Source of the DNA: Polytrichum commune
Lineage: Eukaryota > Streptophyta > Polytrichopsida > Polytrichales > Polytrichaceae
Assembly (NCBI GenBank): GCA_950295325.1
Contig: OX485804.1
Span: 52,068,429-52,132,428 of the forward strand
Direction of reading: 5' to 3'
DNA length: 64,000 nucleotides
Program-made: the position numbers and the translations under genes
Shown here: positions 1-10,444 of the stretch, piece after piece
Layout: the number at the start of each line of letters is the position of its first letter
Numbering within the stretch: the first letter of the stretch is position 1
Notes under the pieces: generated by a model
Told to the model about the DNA's origin: nothing
What the model saw: the letters and a program-made list of their open reading frames with translations, nothing else
Databases searched by the model: none

Positions 1-3000
1 AACTTGTCTGTCTAGGCCGACAATGAAGAACTTGAATGAGCTTTTGCCTTGGTTGACAGAGACGCGTGTCACGGGAATCATATGCATCTGGTGACGTTCA
101 CAAATAATCCGAGCAGATGGGGGAACAGGATTCCTCTCCGCAATAACATCCGATGAAAGTTGTGTGAGCCCATGAGAATGTGGAAAGCTTGCAGGTTGGC
201 ACTGGTACGATTCACTGCTGTACAACTGTACTCCTTTGGCTTCATGGAAGACTTCATCAGGAACTAAGCTAGCATTACTTGATGTGCTGATCTTCTTTGA
301 TTTCAGAGTTGTCCTGCCATTATCAAACAAATCCTCCAGTCTATGAGAAAAACCAAGCTTGACGGGTCTTAAAGATGTGTTTAGTGTGAAAAGACTAGCA
401 AATTCAAATCAAGGTCATAGCTATTTTCCTCATACATTTTTGGAGCTCATATCAATATCTTATTTCGTTGTGAAAATGAGGATTCTCTTTCTTCTTAGAT
501 GATCATATAGATCCCCCAAGTTATGTTGACTATTGAACCTAGAATAGTTTACAAATTTCAGCATGTAGTTCAATCCTTTTTCAGATGTCTCTTCTGGTAT
601 TGTTCTCAGATCCACACCTAAAGCACACACCACTCAAATATAGGTGTCTGAATAAGATAAGTAACCGAATTAGACACCCTTACCTTACCTTATCTTAAGC
701 ATGATGTGAAACCCCATCCACCAAACCTGCAATCTATGTTTCTTCTCTGATTCAGAGAGGCACAATGTACTTGCATACTGCAGAAAAGAAAGAAAGACAA
801 CTCTAATGTTGCCATTGCCGTATTTTATGGTGGTGCTTCATTTTCGAATCAGTATAAGTCTATATGTAATCACAAAATGGGCATTACAAAAATTACATTG
901 CCTCCTTTCGAAAGTGAACACCTTGAACGAGCACGAACAAGCCAACTGGCACTTATCTCCCCCAAGAGCAAGCCCCTAGCTTCCCACATGGTTGGTTGAA
1001 AATATTTGGTTTACCCAAATACCCCCACTATGATTGGATGGTAGTGTGCACTGGAAATCAAGTGCTAGGAAGGTCACCCATCTGAGTACCATTCCGACCT
1101 TAGGTGGCTTAACCTCAAGAGTTCTCATGGGATCTGGGTAAGGCCTTAGGTTAAAGCCACCCTTTTACATAATGCATACAAACTACAGAGGATCACAGGA
1201 AAACCTTACCATGTGACAATGAGATCCTTGCCCTCCAGCAAGGCACCTGAACCTTCACATTTACCACACCAAATAAGGCCCCGAGAGTTGCATTTTGCAC
1301 ATGGTAACTGCCCTTTTCCTTGGCACTGACCACACCTGCAGTGAAACCACTTGTAAGCTTATACTGACTTCACCTAACAAGATTCCTGCAAAACATGAAG
1401 AAAGCAAAGTCTTACGAAGAATAGTAGTCCCACTCAGACTGGTCAACCTTGTTGATTGTGTCACCTATTGCTATGAAGCTGGTAACAAAGATAACACATG
1501 AGGTTTGAAGTACTCGTCTATCAGGTCAACAAAAGTCTTTTGCTACCGTATACTAGGGCTATCCTTCAACTCGATGGGACTTTTTGTCAGGATTTGGGAC
1601 CCTTCGATTTTGAATTGGTTGTTATTATACAAAATCTATAGTTTTTTTCCACTTGTGGTGCATGCTTTGGAGGTAGTGTTTGAAGTTGAATGAAGAGCAA
1701 CCTATTTCAGTTCATTGAGTACCAAACTCATAGCACCTCTTGACGCGCCAAACTGAGTTTGACCCTCAATGACCAATATAGGTTGTTCTTCATTCGAACC
1801 TCCACACTACCTCAAGCATGCACCAAAAACTTACAAACATGGAAGGTTTTGTATGGAAAAGCAACGAACTCCCGACCAAAAGTTATTTGGAGTTAGAGGA
1901 TAACTCTACTGATTGAAATAATCAAGGACAATTGCAAGATATTCATTTTAAAATCACATGTCGAAGCAGATGGAAGGTTTAGGAAAGCTTCCAATAGTCA
2001 ATGAAGGAGAAATATCATCATATGTACAGTATGAGAAATGGCGTAGATGGAGTACTTTGTATCAGAGCCATCTTGATGAGCAAGAAGGCCACGACCATGG
2101 CACCGAGAACATTCCGTAGTTTGACCAGATACATAAGAATTTGCATCCTTGCTTTTGTTGCACAAGGGACAGACTACTTCCTTCCGTCCAACACAATCTG
2201 CAAATTGAGAATTTATGTAAGAAGCAACAGGGCAGCAACATTCTAGGATCACTTAAGTCAAATTGATTTGCCACTCCTTTACTAGTATACAACTTTCATA
2301 CACAAATATAAAATCTTTCTAGAGCAACTATTAAAGCAACCTGGGAATGGGATAATTGATTCTACCTAAGCAATTGTAGAACAAAAAGGAACTCACTGAA
2401 CCTAAACAAGGCTGCACTGCAGTATAAGAGTCTCTAGATTTTCCAAACAAATGGCATGCAATCCTTGTGCTTTATGAACTGGGTACTGGGTGCCTACTAC
2501 AACCGATGGGAGACCAAGAAATGTACATTTGCAGATGTAGTGATCAGGCATGATAAAGTCATCAATTACAGGTGATAATAATGTGCCTCCTCATATCCAA
2601 TCAGGAATAGACACTTCAACAAAATCACTTGGCCTGACCACTACGTAATTTGTTCCTTCGCAAATTTCATGTTGATCAAAACAACAATATCAGATTTCAA
2701 GGTCTTCAACTAGGAATCACACAAACTACTCGTTGAAAGTGTTGGTACCTGAACACCTTTGGACTGACTCTGAATGAGGTACTTTCAGACGAGCCTCTTT
2801 CTTCAGAGTAAACAGCAAAGGAAACTCATGCCTCATATCTATTTCCCATGGGCCTTGTTGGCGCTGCCCACTGCCTTCATCATCAACTGGGCCTCCAGAA
2901 TAAGACTTAACATTATTATTCACCACTCGCGTCTCGATGAAAGTCTCAAGAGTGCCAATGTAAACATTACAATCTTCCACCTTCCCGATAGGCCACTCAT

Positions 3001-4844
3001 GAGCTGGTCGTCCACCCCAACAGCCTTGCTTTCCCACATAGTCTGTTAGAATCTCTCGAATTTCTTCCTCAGTTAACCACTGCTCACTGCTATTTGCCAC
3101 CACAACACCAAATAATTCAGCTAATGGCTTCAATCAACACTAAGGTAGACGAGCCTAGTTTGGTTGCTCCCAGAATGTTTGGCCTCTTCTGATGTGCAAT
3201 AAATTACAACAAAAATCCAATTGATTTGCAAATCTTGTACGAATCGAAGGCTATAAGAATGAGATCAAGGTGACAAATGTCAATTTGTGATGATGTGGGA
3301 CTCATGTGTGGCAACTGTTCAAGCAATCCCTTACCTAGGTGCCCCTTCCACTTTCTGTTGATTACCTTGCAAATCACCTGGTTGTTGATCTGCATACAAA
3401 AGCAACAAGTGATCCAATCACTACACATGCAAACCATAATTATAGTTCCAAGCCCACCCATCTCAAGCACTCCAAGCACCTCATAACATTTCTGTTCAAG
3501 TTGGATTACATTGAGACCAGAAAGTAGGGTCAGACACCCAATGGATAACAAGCTCGATGATAGGGGAGAGGCATAAGGACCAAGTGGAAGCCATCACAAG
3601 CCAATCACATCGGATATTTACTGCACATGTATACAATGGCAAAACAGCCAACTCTAGAAGATAATAGAGTTGTCCACTAACTCAATGGGACTTTTTGTCA
3701 GGCGTTGGTCCCCTATGATATCCCATTGGTTGTTTTGCATACAAAACCAATAAATCTTTCCTCTTGCGGTGCATGCTCAGAGGTGTTGTTGGCATTTCAA
3801 TAAAGAGCAGAAAATTTTAGTTCATTGAGGGCCAAACTCATTTTAGCACCTATTACCATGCCTAAAATTGACCCTCAATGAACCAAAATAGAATACTCTT
3901 CGTCCAAATCCCCACACTACCTCCAAGCATACAGCAGAAACTTACCAAACATCAAAGGTGCTGTATGCAAACAACCAATTCCCAACCAAAAGTGCCGTTG
4001 GGTTACAGGATACTCTTATGTAGGATGAACATACTCACCTAAATGCTCAGGAGACTATTTGTTTTATGTATGTGAAAGAGTGCTCACTGGATATTGAAGT
4101 TCACATGATGACTGGAGAACATTCAATAATAGTACATTCTATTCAATTCAAATATTCATGGTGAACAGATTGTGGTTGGGACCCGCTATTAACCACAACT
4201 AAAAAAAAATGGATTACAACAACTACTCTTGTAGTTGATGAGTGCATTTGACCTCAACAATTGTCCTTCCTATTGGTGCAATCCATGGAGTGGAGACAAA
4301 CAATTTATGGATTCTAGTGGAAATTTTGTCTAAGAGTAACTGCCTCCTACAAACCCTCTCCCATACTTTGGCCTTGAAGTTCTCTCTCGGTGTCAAATAG
4401 TGACTACAAACAAAATGGAGCCAAAGTAACTAGAACCATCACAACTACTCCCAACTACACCTTGTATCGTAGTTGGGCAAGTAAGAATAGTTGTGGTTGT
4501 GATGGTTGTCATCATTGCACATTTTCCTTCCTTATCTCTCAAAAATAGAACCAAATTAAAAGTAACCTGCAACCATCAATCACCAAAACGGTGGTTGTGT
4601 TTAAACACACCTTGAGATGCCTGGGTGACACTGTGAGTGGAAGCTTCAGGGCTGACAAGTGCACCATAAATCCACTGCGGGTAAGGGTCTTGTGATGATG
4701 ATGCCGCCGCACGAATCTCGTTCACTGTTGCCAATGAGGCAGATTCAAGAGGTGGCACACTGGGTGGTGTGTGTGACCCTCCTCCTCCCCCACCAGTTGC
4801 GTATTGGCCCTCAGCCCATTCACTCAACTGCCCTTCCCCCTCTT
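1..4844 (-). CDS. SSUH2-like CxxCxGxG zinc-binding protein (partial, multi-exon)
   Basis: Exons read on the minus strand: 4844-4611, 3120-2749, 2197-2056, 1335-1210 and 394-1, the last running off the window. Phases match at the first three junctions. The protein has a Gly/Ser-rich N-terminal part, then a domain typical of the SSUH2 family (WLTEEEIREIL, CWGG, LETFIETR, KVPHSESVQRC). Six CxxC motifs follow (CSDC, CPLC, CSRCHGRG, CGQCQGKG, CAKCNSRG, CGKCEGSG), resembling the DnaJ cysteine-rich zinc fold. The final part has the conserved PVPPSARIICERH and MIPVTRV. Family knowledge: zinc-binding CxxCxGxG repeats; no plant function that I know of, and no J domain is visible. The 4844 acceptor has phase 1, so at least one upstream exon with the start codon exists, probably within 4.9-6.85 kb, but I could not place it. 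The junction 1210/394 is uncertain: it turns the usual VTW into VTC. Introns carry hairpin MITEs and a SINE. Confidence 0.8.
400..690. repeat. Dispersed repeat family E, copy in SSUH2-like intron
   Basis: This segment has a recognisable order of words: a 'gagctcat' block, a 'gttgactattgaacctag' block, then 'tccacacctaaagcacacac' and 'aagtaaccgaattagacacc'. The same order recurs at 8410-8540 (partial), 17430-17720, 29070-29740, 48400-48500 (partial) and 63240-63470. No terminal repeats or coding capacity are visible, so the class is unknown. Its left edge reaches the presumed acceptor of the last SSUH2-like exon, which makes that splice site doubtful. Confidence 0.6.
800..1165 (-). mobile_element. 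5S rRNA-derived SINE (SINE3-like)
   Basis: Read on the minus strand, 1160-1055 resembles the body of 5S rRNA: GATCCCATGAGAACTC, then GAGGTTAAGCC, then GGTACTCAGATGGGTGACC, which cover the internal pol III control region (A box, intermediate element, C box). A non-5S body follows to about 800. The same body recurs at 50345-50600 (5'-truncated inside the 5S head) and at 5400-5515 (tail only). That pattern, shared 3' body with variable 5' truncation, is expected of a SINE copied by a LINE. The element lies in an intron of the SSUH2-like gene, in the same orientation. The exact 3' end and any target duplication were not resolved. Confidence 0.7.
1552..1910. mobile_element. Hairpin MITE, family F copy 1
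   Basis: The two halves are imperfect reverse complements. Left half: 'tggtgcatgctttggaggtagtg' core, then 'ttcattgagtaccaaactca'. Right half: 'gaccctcaatgacc', then 'cactacctcaagcatgcacc'. Outer arms share 'ggataac'/'gctatcc' and 'actttttgtc'/'gaccaaaagt'. It is non-coding and lies in an intron of the SSUH2-like gene. Superfamily is not assignable because no unambiguous target duplication could be read. Confidence 0.65.
3664..4019. mobile_element. Hairpin MITE, family F copy 2
   Basis: It has the same internal palindrome as the copy near 1.7 kb: GGGACTTTTTGTCAGG on the left and CCAACCAAAAGTGCC on the right, with the central 'gagggccaaactca' and 'tgaccctcaatgaacc'. It lies in the intron between the exons ending at 4611 and starting at 3120. 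Copies 1 and 2 differ by scattered substitutions, so neither is very recent. Confidence 0.65.
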
Positions 4845-5375
4845 CTGTAGTCCAGATAATCATCAACACAGGCACCCGTCAATTGTTTGTGGTCACTTGC
4901 AAGATTGAGGAATTCTTCGAAAATCCAAACAAAGATCACAACCCGATTAAACAATGTGCAGAACCCTTTGAACTGTCTTCATAACATTACTAAGCCTTAG
5001 GATCGTGTATTAATCTACCAGTGTGACAGCTGCTATTTTGATGTAGGTGAAGAGTAAATGATGGCCAGTTACATGCAGTCGCAAGATTGCGTATTCCTTA
5101 GAAAACCAGAAAAGAAATTGAAAAAATAAAATAAAATCATAACCTGGTAGATATATGCGCAACCTAACATTCTAAGCCTTGAATTGACCCTCAGCCCATT
5201 CACTCAACTGCCCTTCCCCTTCTTCTGTAGTCCACATAATCATCAACACAGGCGCCAGTCACCTATGATCGCTCGCAAAATTGCGGAATTTCTTAAAAAA
5301 CCAAACAAAGATCACAACTAATGAAAAAATGCGCACACCTCTTAGAACTGTCATTGTAAAATTACTACCTAAGAC
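4810..5375. repeat. Tandem duplication containing a copied exon start
   Basis: About 185 bp at 4810-4995 is repeated at 5190-5375. Both copies contain 'cagcccattcactcaactgc', the acceptor 'ttctgtagtcca', and then 'ccaaacaaagatcacaac'. On the minus strand the acceptor plus about 40 coding bases of the 4844-4611 exon are therefore duplicated upstream. The extra copy runs into unrelated sequence and lacks most of the exon, so it is a pseudo-exon. A shorter piece of the same sequence is also visible near 5070-5180. Confidence 0.75.
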
Positions 5376-5399
5376 TTGTGAGCTCGTTCTCTTCAATGT

Positions 5400-5515
5400 A
5401 GACTCAAGGAATGAAAAGAAAGACGACTCCGATGTTGCCACCAGCATGAACCATGGTGTTGCTTCATTTTCGAGTTGGCCTAAGTGTATATGTAATCCGA
5501 AACGGGCATAACGAG
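5400..5515 (-). mobile_element. 5'-truncated copy of the 5S-derived SINE
   Basis: This stretch matches 785-880 almost base for base in several blocks ('gttgcttcattttcgagttgg', 'taagtgtatatgtaat', 'gaaagacgactc'), which is the 3' tail of the SINE. It lacks the 5S-like head and most of the body. Truncation at the 5' side fits target-primed reverse transcription. Confidence 0.55.
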
Positions 5516-5699
5516 AAGACTCGAGACTCAAGGAACATATCTTCAAGAATTTGTAATAAATGGTGAGCATACCCCATAATGACCATATGTATCTTAAGAT
5601 ACGGAGCCTTCGCACATTCATTCCCAGACTAAGGCTTCAAATTGTATAATATTCTCCTACATGGCTTTCGATGCGTGCATCAAAGTGCCTCTGATTCCC

Positions 5700-6029
5700 G
5701 GTTCCACAGAAAACTCTTATGAAGGTGAATAATATCATAAGTTTTGGTGCATGCTCGGAGGCAGTGTCGAGGTTCGATGAAGAACATTCTGTGTCAGTTC
5801 ATTGAGAGTCAAATCTCATTTTGGCATGCTAAGAGGTACTAAACTAAGTTTGGTTCACAATGAACCAAAATAAGTTGCTCTACTTTCAAATTCAAACAAT
5901 ACAACCTCCAGGCATGCACCATCACAAATGGGAAGAAATTATTGCTTTTGTATGCAGAACAACCAATGGGGGATCATCGAGGACGAACTCCCATCAAGAA
6001 GTCCCATTGAGCTGAGGGATAACACTAAT
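5700..6029. mobile_element. Hairpin MITE, family F copy 3 (degraded)
   Basis: It shares 'tggtgcatgctcggaggcag', 'cagttcattgagagtcaaa', 'caggcatgcacc' and the right arm ending in 'gagggataac' with the copies at 1.6 and 3.7 kb. The left outer arm is largely lost. It lies in the presumed 5' region of the SSUH2-like gene. Confidence 0.55.
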
Positions 6030-7240
6030 GCCTCAAACCCTGACAAGCACAAGATTGGAATTCCCGCAGTTCAGCCACAAAACACATCATCACCGGACCA
6101 AAAAAAAATTAGAAATTTTGATGCAGCAGGCAAGCGTATGGTAAAACCCAGTGGGTATCGCAAGAGAAACAAAATTCCTGAGCTCCTCGGATCCAACCCC
6201 ACAATGTCCAGCCTCCAAAAGCACCGACTACAGTAGACGCCTCTCCATTTCGAAGACAAATCATTCCATTCCCCCTCAACCTTTGCCACATGTCATTCCT
6301 ACATTGGTTGAGACCTCCAGTTCAATCCCATGTAGAACCTGACAACCACGGATTCATCAAGACTCCACCCCCATTTTGGAAACAAAATCTCCTCCAAAAT
6401 GACCAACACCGACACAAGAAAACAGCAAATACTACAGCGGGCTGCGAGGATTCTGACGTGAAGAAATGGCGGGGCGAAACGCAGACAGATCCGGAGCTCC
6501 AGTTCCGATCACAGGGTATTGCACCGACCCTGGCAGCAACGGCTCCTTCTCCATGCTTACGTCACCGAAATGATCTCAATTGCTCCAAAATCAATCCTCT
6601 CGAGTCTCCACTGCTGCTTGTGTTGATTCTGGAGCTGCTCCTCCTCCTCCTCCTCCTCCTGATGCTTCCTGTGAGTCACCTGCGGAAAAGGCTGGTCAGG
6701 CGAGGCGATTGCGAAATGTGATGATTCGCCATAGCCACGATGACAGCTGCAACTTGATCCTCTTTCCTGCTTGTGTTCGCTTTCTTCCTTCTTCCCTCCC
6801 TCCGCCTCCCTTCCTTCCTTCCTCCTTCCTACGATGATTGTCATCCCTTTATAATTTCATTCATCCCCTTTTAGATGAACTCTGTTACTGTGTCCTTACA
6901 GTTACACCCTAAAGCCCAAAAGCGACATCTCCCCAAAATCGCCTTCAAAACTTCACTCCAATATAACAACTTATTGAATAGAATTTGAATCCCTTATGAT
7001 GGCTCCATAACATTTCTCAACTTAGCCATGGCTAAGTCGAGGAATGTTATGTCTTTGACCTCATGGATGGCATTCTTGTAAATCTAAGATTGTTCACACA
7101 AAACTTTAATCGTTCATGTGTCCAAGACCAAAAGATTATAACGAAAACATGTACGTCAATATAATCGGACACAAGGTGATTGCCCCAACAAAAAACTCAT
7201 GCTTGGTTGTTAGAGATTAACCCCGTAGTGGCGGGAGCTA
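6030..7240. other. Presumed 5' region of SSUH2-like gene; start not resolved
   Basis: This stretch is richer in G+C than its flanks and has CT-rich tracts ('ctcctcctcctcctcctcct' at 6637-6661 and a ttcc-rich run near 6790-6830), as plant leaders and promoters often do. Minus-strand open frames here could hold the missing first exon, but none gives a convincing start plus donor. A plus-strand ATG at 6466 begins a 35-codon frame (MAGRNADRSGAPVPITGYC) that stops at about 6573; I cannot support it as a gene. From 6840 to 7240 nothing is recognisable. Confidence 0.35.
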
Positions 7241-7246
7241 CTCTAA

Positions 7247-7767
7247 TGCCCCCTTCCCACCTGACTTTAGTTAAGACCCAAAGTATTTCCTCAAAACTGG
7301 GTAAAGCTCCCTCGGTTACAGCAGAGGCATCCGACTATCCCAATGCACCTACAAGAACTTGCTCCGGAGATTTTCAAGTAGGTTTTAGTTAAGTAGCTTT
7401 CACAGATGTTCATGGTTTTATCTACCAAGCAATGAATGTTGGGTAGTTTTTGTCCCATCCCCAAATGCCTTACTACTCACCTATCTTACCATCGGTTTTT
7501 GTTAATGGAGCTCCTCGTGCCCTCATAGCTAAGACTAAAAAGCAACCAATCACAAGGGTGGGAGGCGACACTTTTAAAGCTCCTATATTCTTGCCTCATG
7601 TTTAGGTACTGATGGGAGGGTCGGCTGTTGAGGCTTAAAACCTCCACTTTTAAGCCATGCCACATCATTTGCCGACTAGGCTCGGCACTAGATAATGTCG
7701 ATGGTGTGAAGGCCGGTTTGTTAGAACCAACTTTTAGTCTTAGCTAAAGTCGGGTGGGAAGGGGGCA
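7247..7767. mobile_element. PIF/Harbinger-like MITE, TAA target duplication
   Basis: Terminal inverted repeats of about 31 bp begin TGCCCCCTTCCCACC and continue with GACTTTAG(T/C)TAAGAC; the right end is the reverse complement with two mismatches. The 3-bp duplication TAA flanks it at 7244-7246 and 7768-7770. The 521-bp element has no transposase. TIR plus TWA duplication is the hallmark of PIF/Harbinger (Tourist-type) MITEs. Confidence 0.8.
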
Positions 7768-10170
7768 TAATTATGATATTTAATGTCAATTTGGTAACTT
7801 TTTGGATGACACTTGTTGTGAATAAGTGAAAAAAAATATTGTTATGGATGGTGGATGAGTTCATCCATTGGCCAACCCCCTATCTTCTCTTGTCAGCAAC
7901 TTGTGATAAAATATTGTCATGGATGATTGAAATTTGGATGAAAAACCGCTTGGTAAATCACAGTAATTTCAACACTCTAAATCTATAATCCCCACCCCCC
8001 CAAAAAAAAAATTATAAGGGATGCCAAATAATGTTGGGTTAGAATTTAGTGTTAGTGACACTAAACTGCGGCTTACAATTAGTATTGAGCAAGACAATTA
8101 GAATTGGTGACACTAAATATCATATTTAGTGTTCATAAATTAATGTAAATGTGTCTTGAATGGTTAGTGTAAAGTGTTGCATGGCATGAATATGAACTTG
8201 GATTTCATAGATAGGATTTTTCAAAATTCTGCAAATGCAACAAGAGATTCAAGCAACAATCATAGTGATTTTATGAGCACCCAAGTGCATTTTATGATTA
8301 TTGTAGGTAAAAGTGTTGAAGGCGTAATATGCTCGTGTAGCCCAATTATGTTGACTATGGTGTCTAGAATGGTTAAAAGAAAATTAGCATGAAGTCTAAT
8401 CTCTATTGAGCACATGACTTTTTGGTGTCCGCTCTTAGATTCACACTTAGCCACACATTACTCAAATATGGGTGGCTAATTAAGATAAGTGACTATATCA
8501 GGCACATTTACCTTCCCATAAATAATGTAGCTCACAATATTGAGCTCAAGGTCCTTCTATTGTGAACATATGACAATCTCGGGATCCACATCAACATGTT
8601 TACACAAGTCAAGTTTTGTTCGGCTTAAATCAATATGAATTGCACTTCCGTATAGAGAGGCAATTACTTCCCATTCCTATCAATTGTGCCAACCACCAAT
8701 TCTCATTCTTTGGGGGAAAATTGCACATGCATTCCATGTGTAAGGGGTCAACTTTACGTCATTCTATGGTTTCGTCAACCTAGTTGGAACATGGAAATAT
8801 GCCCTTAGGGTCTAGTTCAAATGCAAGTCCCAAGTCCCAACTTTTGAGCCTCTAGAAACCATTAAAATATGTTTCATATCCTCTAAGTCATATCTTGATT
8901 ATTTGAAGCAAAAAATCTCTCAAGACTTGTGTTGCAAGTTGGGTCTACACTAGTTCTCCCAACTAGTGAGGGTGGGCTAATAGCGAGTGTGGGTAATTAG
9001 TGAAGGTAATACTAAATTTATGTACGCTATGAATTTAGTGCCATCAAAAGATCTAGGAAGTATGTTCATCTTGACATTATTCACTAAAAATATTGGCACT
9101 TGACATTACATTGAAAGTATGAGCACTTAGCACTACCGCAGAGGGCTCTCTATTCCAACACAAATTAATTCTTCTCCCCTCAAATTGTTGCCACATATCA
9201 TGCTCACATTCACTAAGACCCAATTTATCTCACATGGAAACTACCTTCCGGCACATATAAAGATGAAACAGAGAGCCCTCTACAGTATTCACAGAGATGC
9301 AGGTGGCACATACTAATCACAAGCACGCATTAATTCTCTTGGAATCTATGGTAAATGAACATGTATTCATAAAAATTCCAATCCTCATTAAGTTTGAGAG
9401 ATTTGGCTAAATATTGTATGATTAGGGAATTAGTGCTGCCCACACTAATTGAGATGATCAGTATAGCTTTTTGCTCAACCCAGCTCTCACCACAAGTCCC
9501 AAGCCTCATCTCCAAAGAGTGTTGCCACATAGGCATCCACATCATAATTGGGACCAAATGTGAAGTTACGTATGTCCCAATTTCCATTCTCTCAACAGCT
9601 GAGATTGCAGAGGCTGACATCAAGTGAACTGGCACTTGCTCATTTTCTAAGTTTGCATTTTAGGTCCGCTCCATTCTTCCTTTAAGAGTTCTCCCTCCAA
9701 CTCCGGCTTTGGGGTAACTAGTGCGAGCCTGATGTACTTTACTTTACAAACAGAACCAGTATTGTCCATTTGTCTTCAAAATCAAATGCACCATTTTCCA
9801 AACCCCCACTTACGTCAAACTGCTGTAGTCTTTCAAACATCGGTTTAGGTCATTGAAACATGATAGTGTTTTCAATATACTAACCAGAAAATGAATCATT
9901 CTACATATGAAGGAATACAACTTTGGTGACATGCAAATGCATGCTCACTGTAGTGACATCAAATCTCCAATCTACAAACTTCAAAGGGATGAATGATATC
10001 TCCCCACAATTCTAAGAGCTTCAGCCAGATAGTACAAAGTAGGCATGTAAAAATCTGCTAATGCACAGAAAGCCATTAATATCGAGTCGTCCAATACGTC
10101 TGCTTACCATGCAGAACTGTGGGCTCTTGTGTATGTACAGAAGCCATGATCACCACTTAAAACTGCATGT
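7768..10170. other. Gene-free repeat debris between SSUH2-like and PMI1 genes
   Basis: No coding sequence is recognisable. 7770-8170 belongs to repeat family G ('atggatgattgaaat', 'aataatgttgggtta', 'cactaaatatcatatttagtg'), seen again at 24.9-27.2 kb and 60.4 kb. 8410-8540 is a fragment of family E. 8800-8970 and 9460-9600 contain pieces related to the MITEs at 28.4 and 40.8 kb ('gcaagtcccaagtccc', 'ttgctcaacccagctctc'). The remainder up to the PMI1 3' end is unassigned. Confidence 0.5.
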
Positions 10171-10444
10171 CTCCATCATTCCAGTACATCCAGGTTGCCG
10201 AGATGAGTTTCCTGGTGCTGGATACTAGAGGAATAAAGTGAAGAACATAAAGACCAACAAAACAGTGACTTGTGATACTTGTTCTCTGTAGCAAGTCTAC
10301 AACTGATTCCTGCAAGATAAACCTCTTTAAGAGGTTCTCTTAGAGGGACATCATATCCTACAAACAGAAGGAAATTTGGAACTGAAGTCAACAAAGATCC
10401 TTGACAAAACCCTGCAGTTAAAGAAATTAAAAAAATATGAACTT

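Noticed and set aside
6557..6844. Glu-rich minus-strand frame as first exon of the SSUH2-like gene.
   Set aside because: The acidic run comes from a CT trinucleotide tract. No donor in the right phase could be chosen with confidence.
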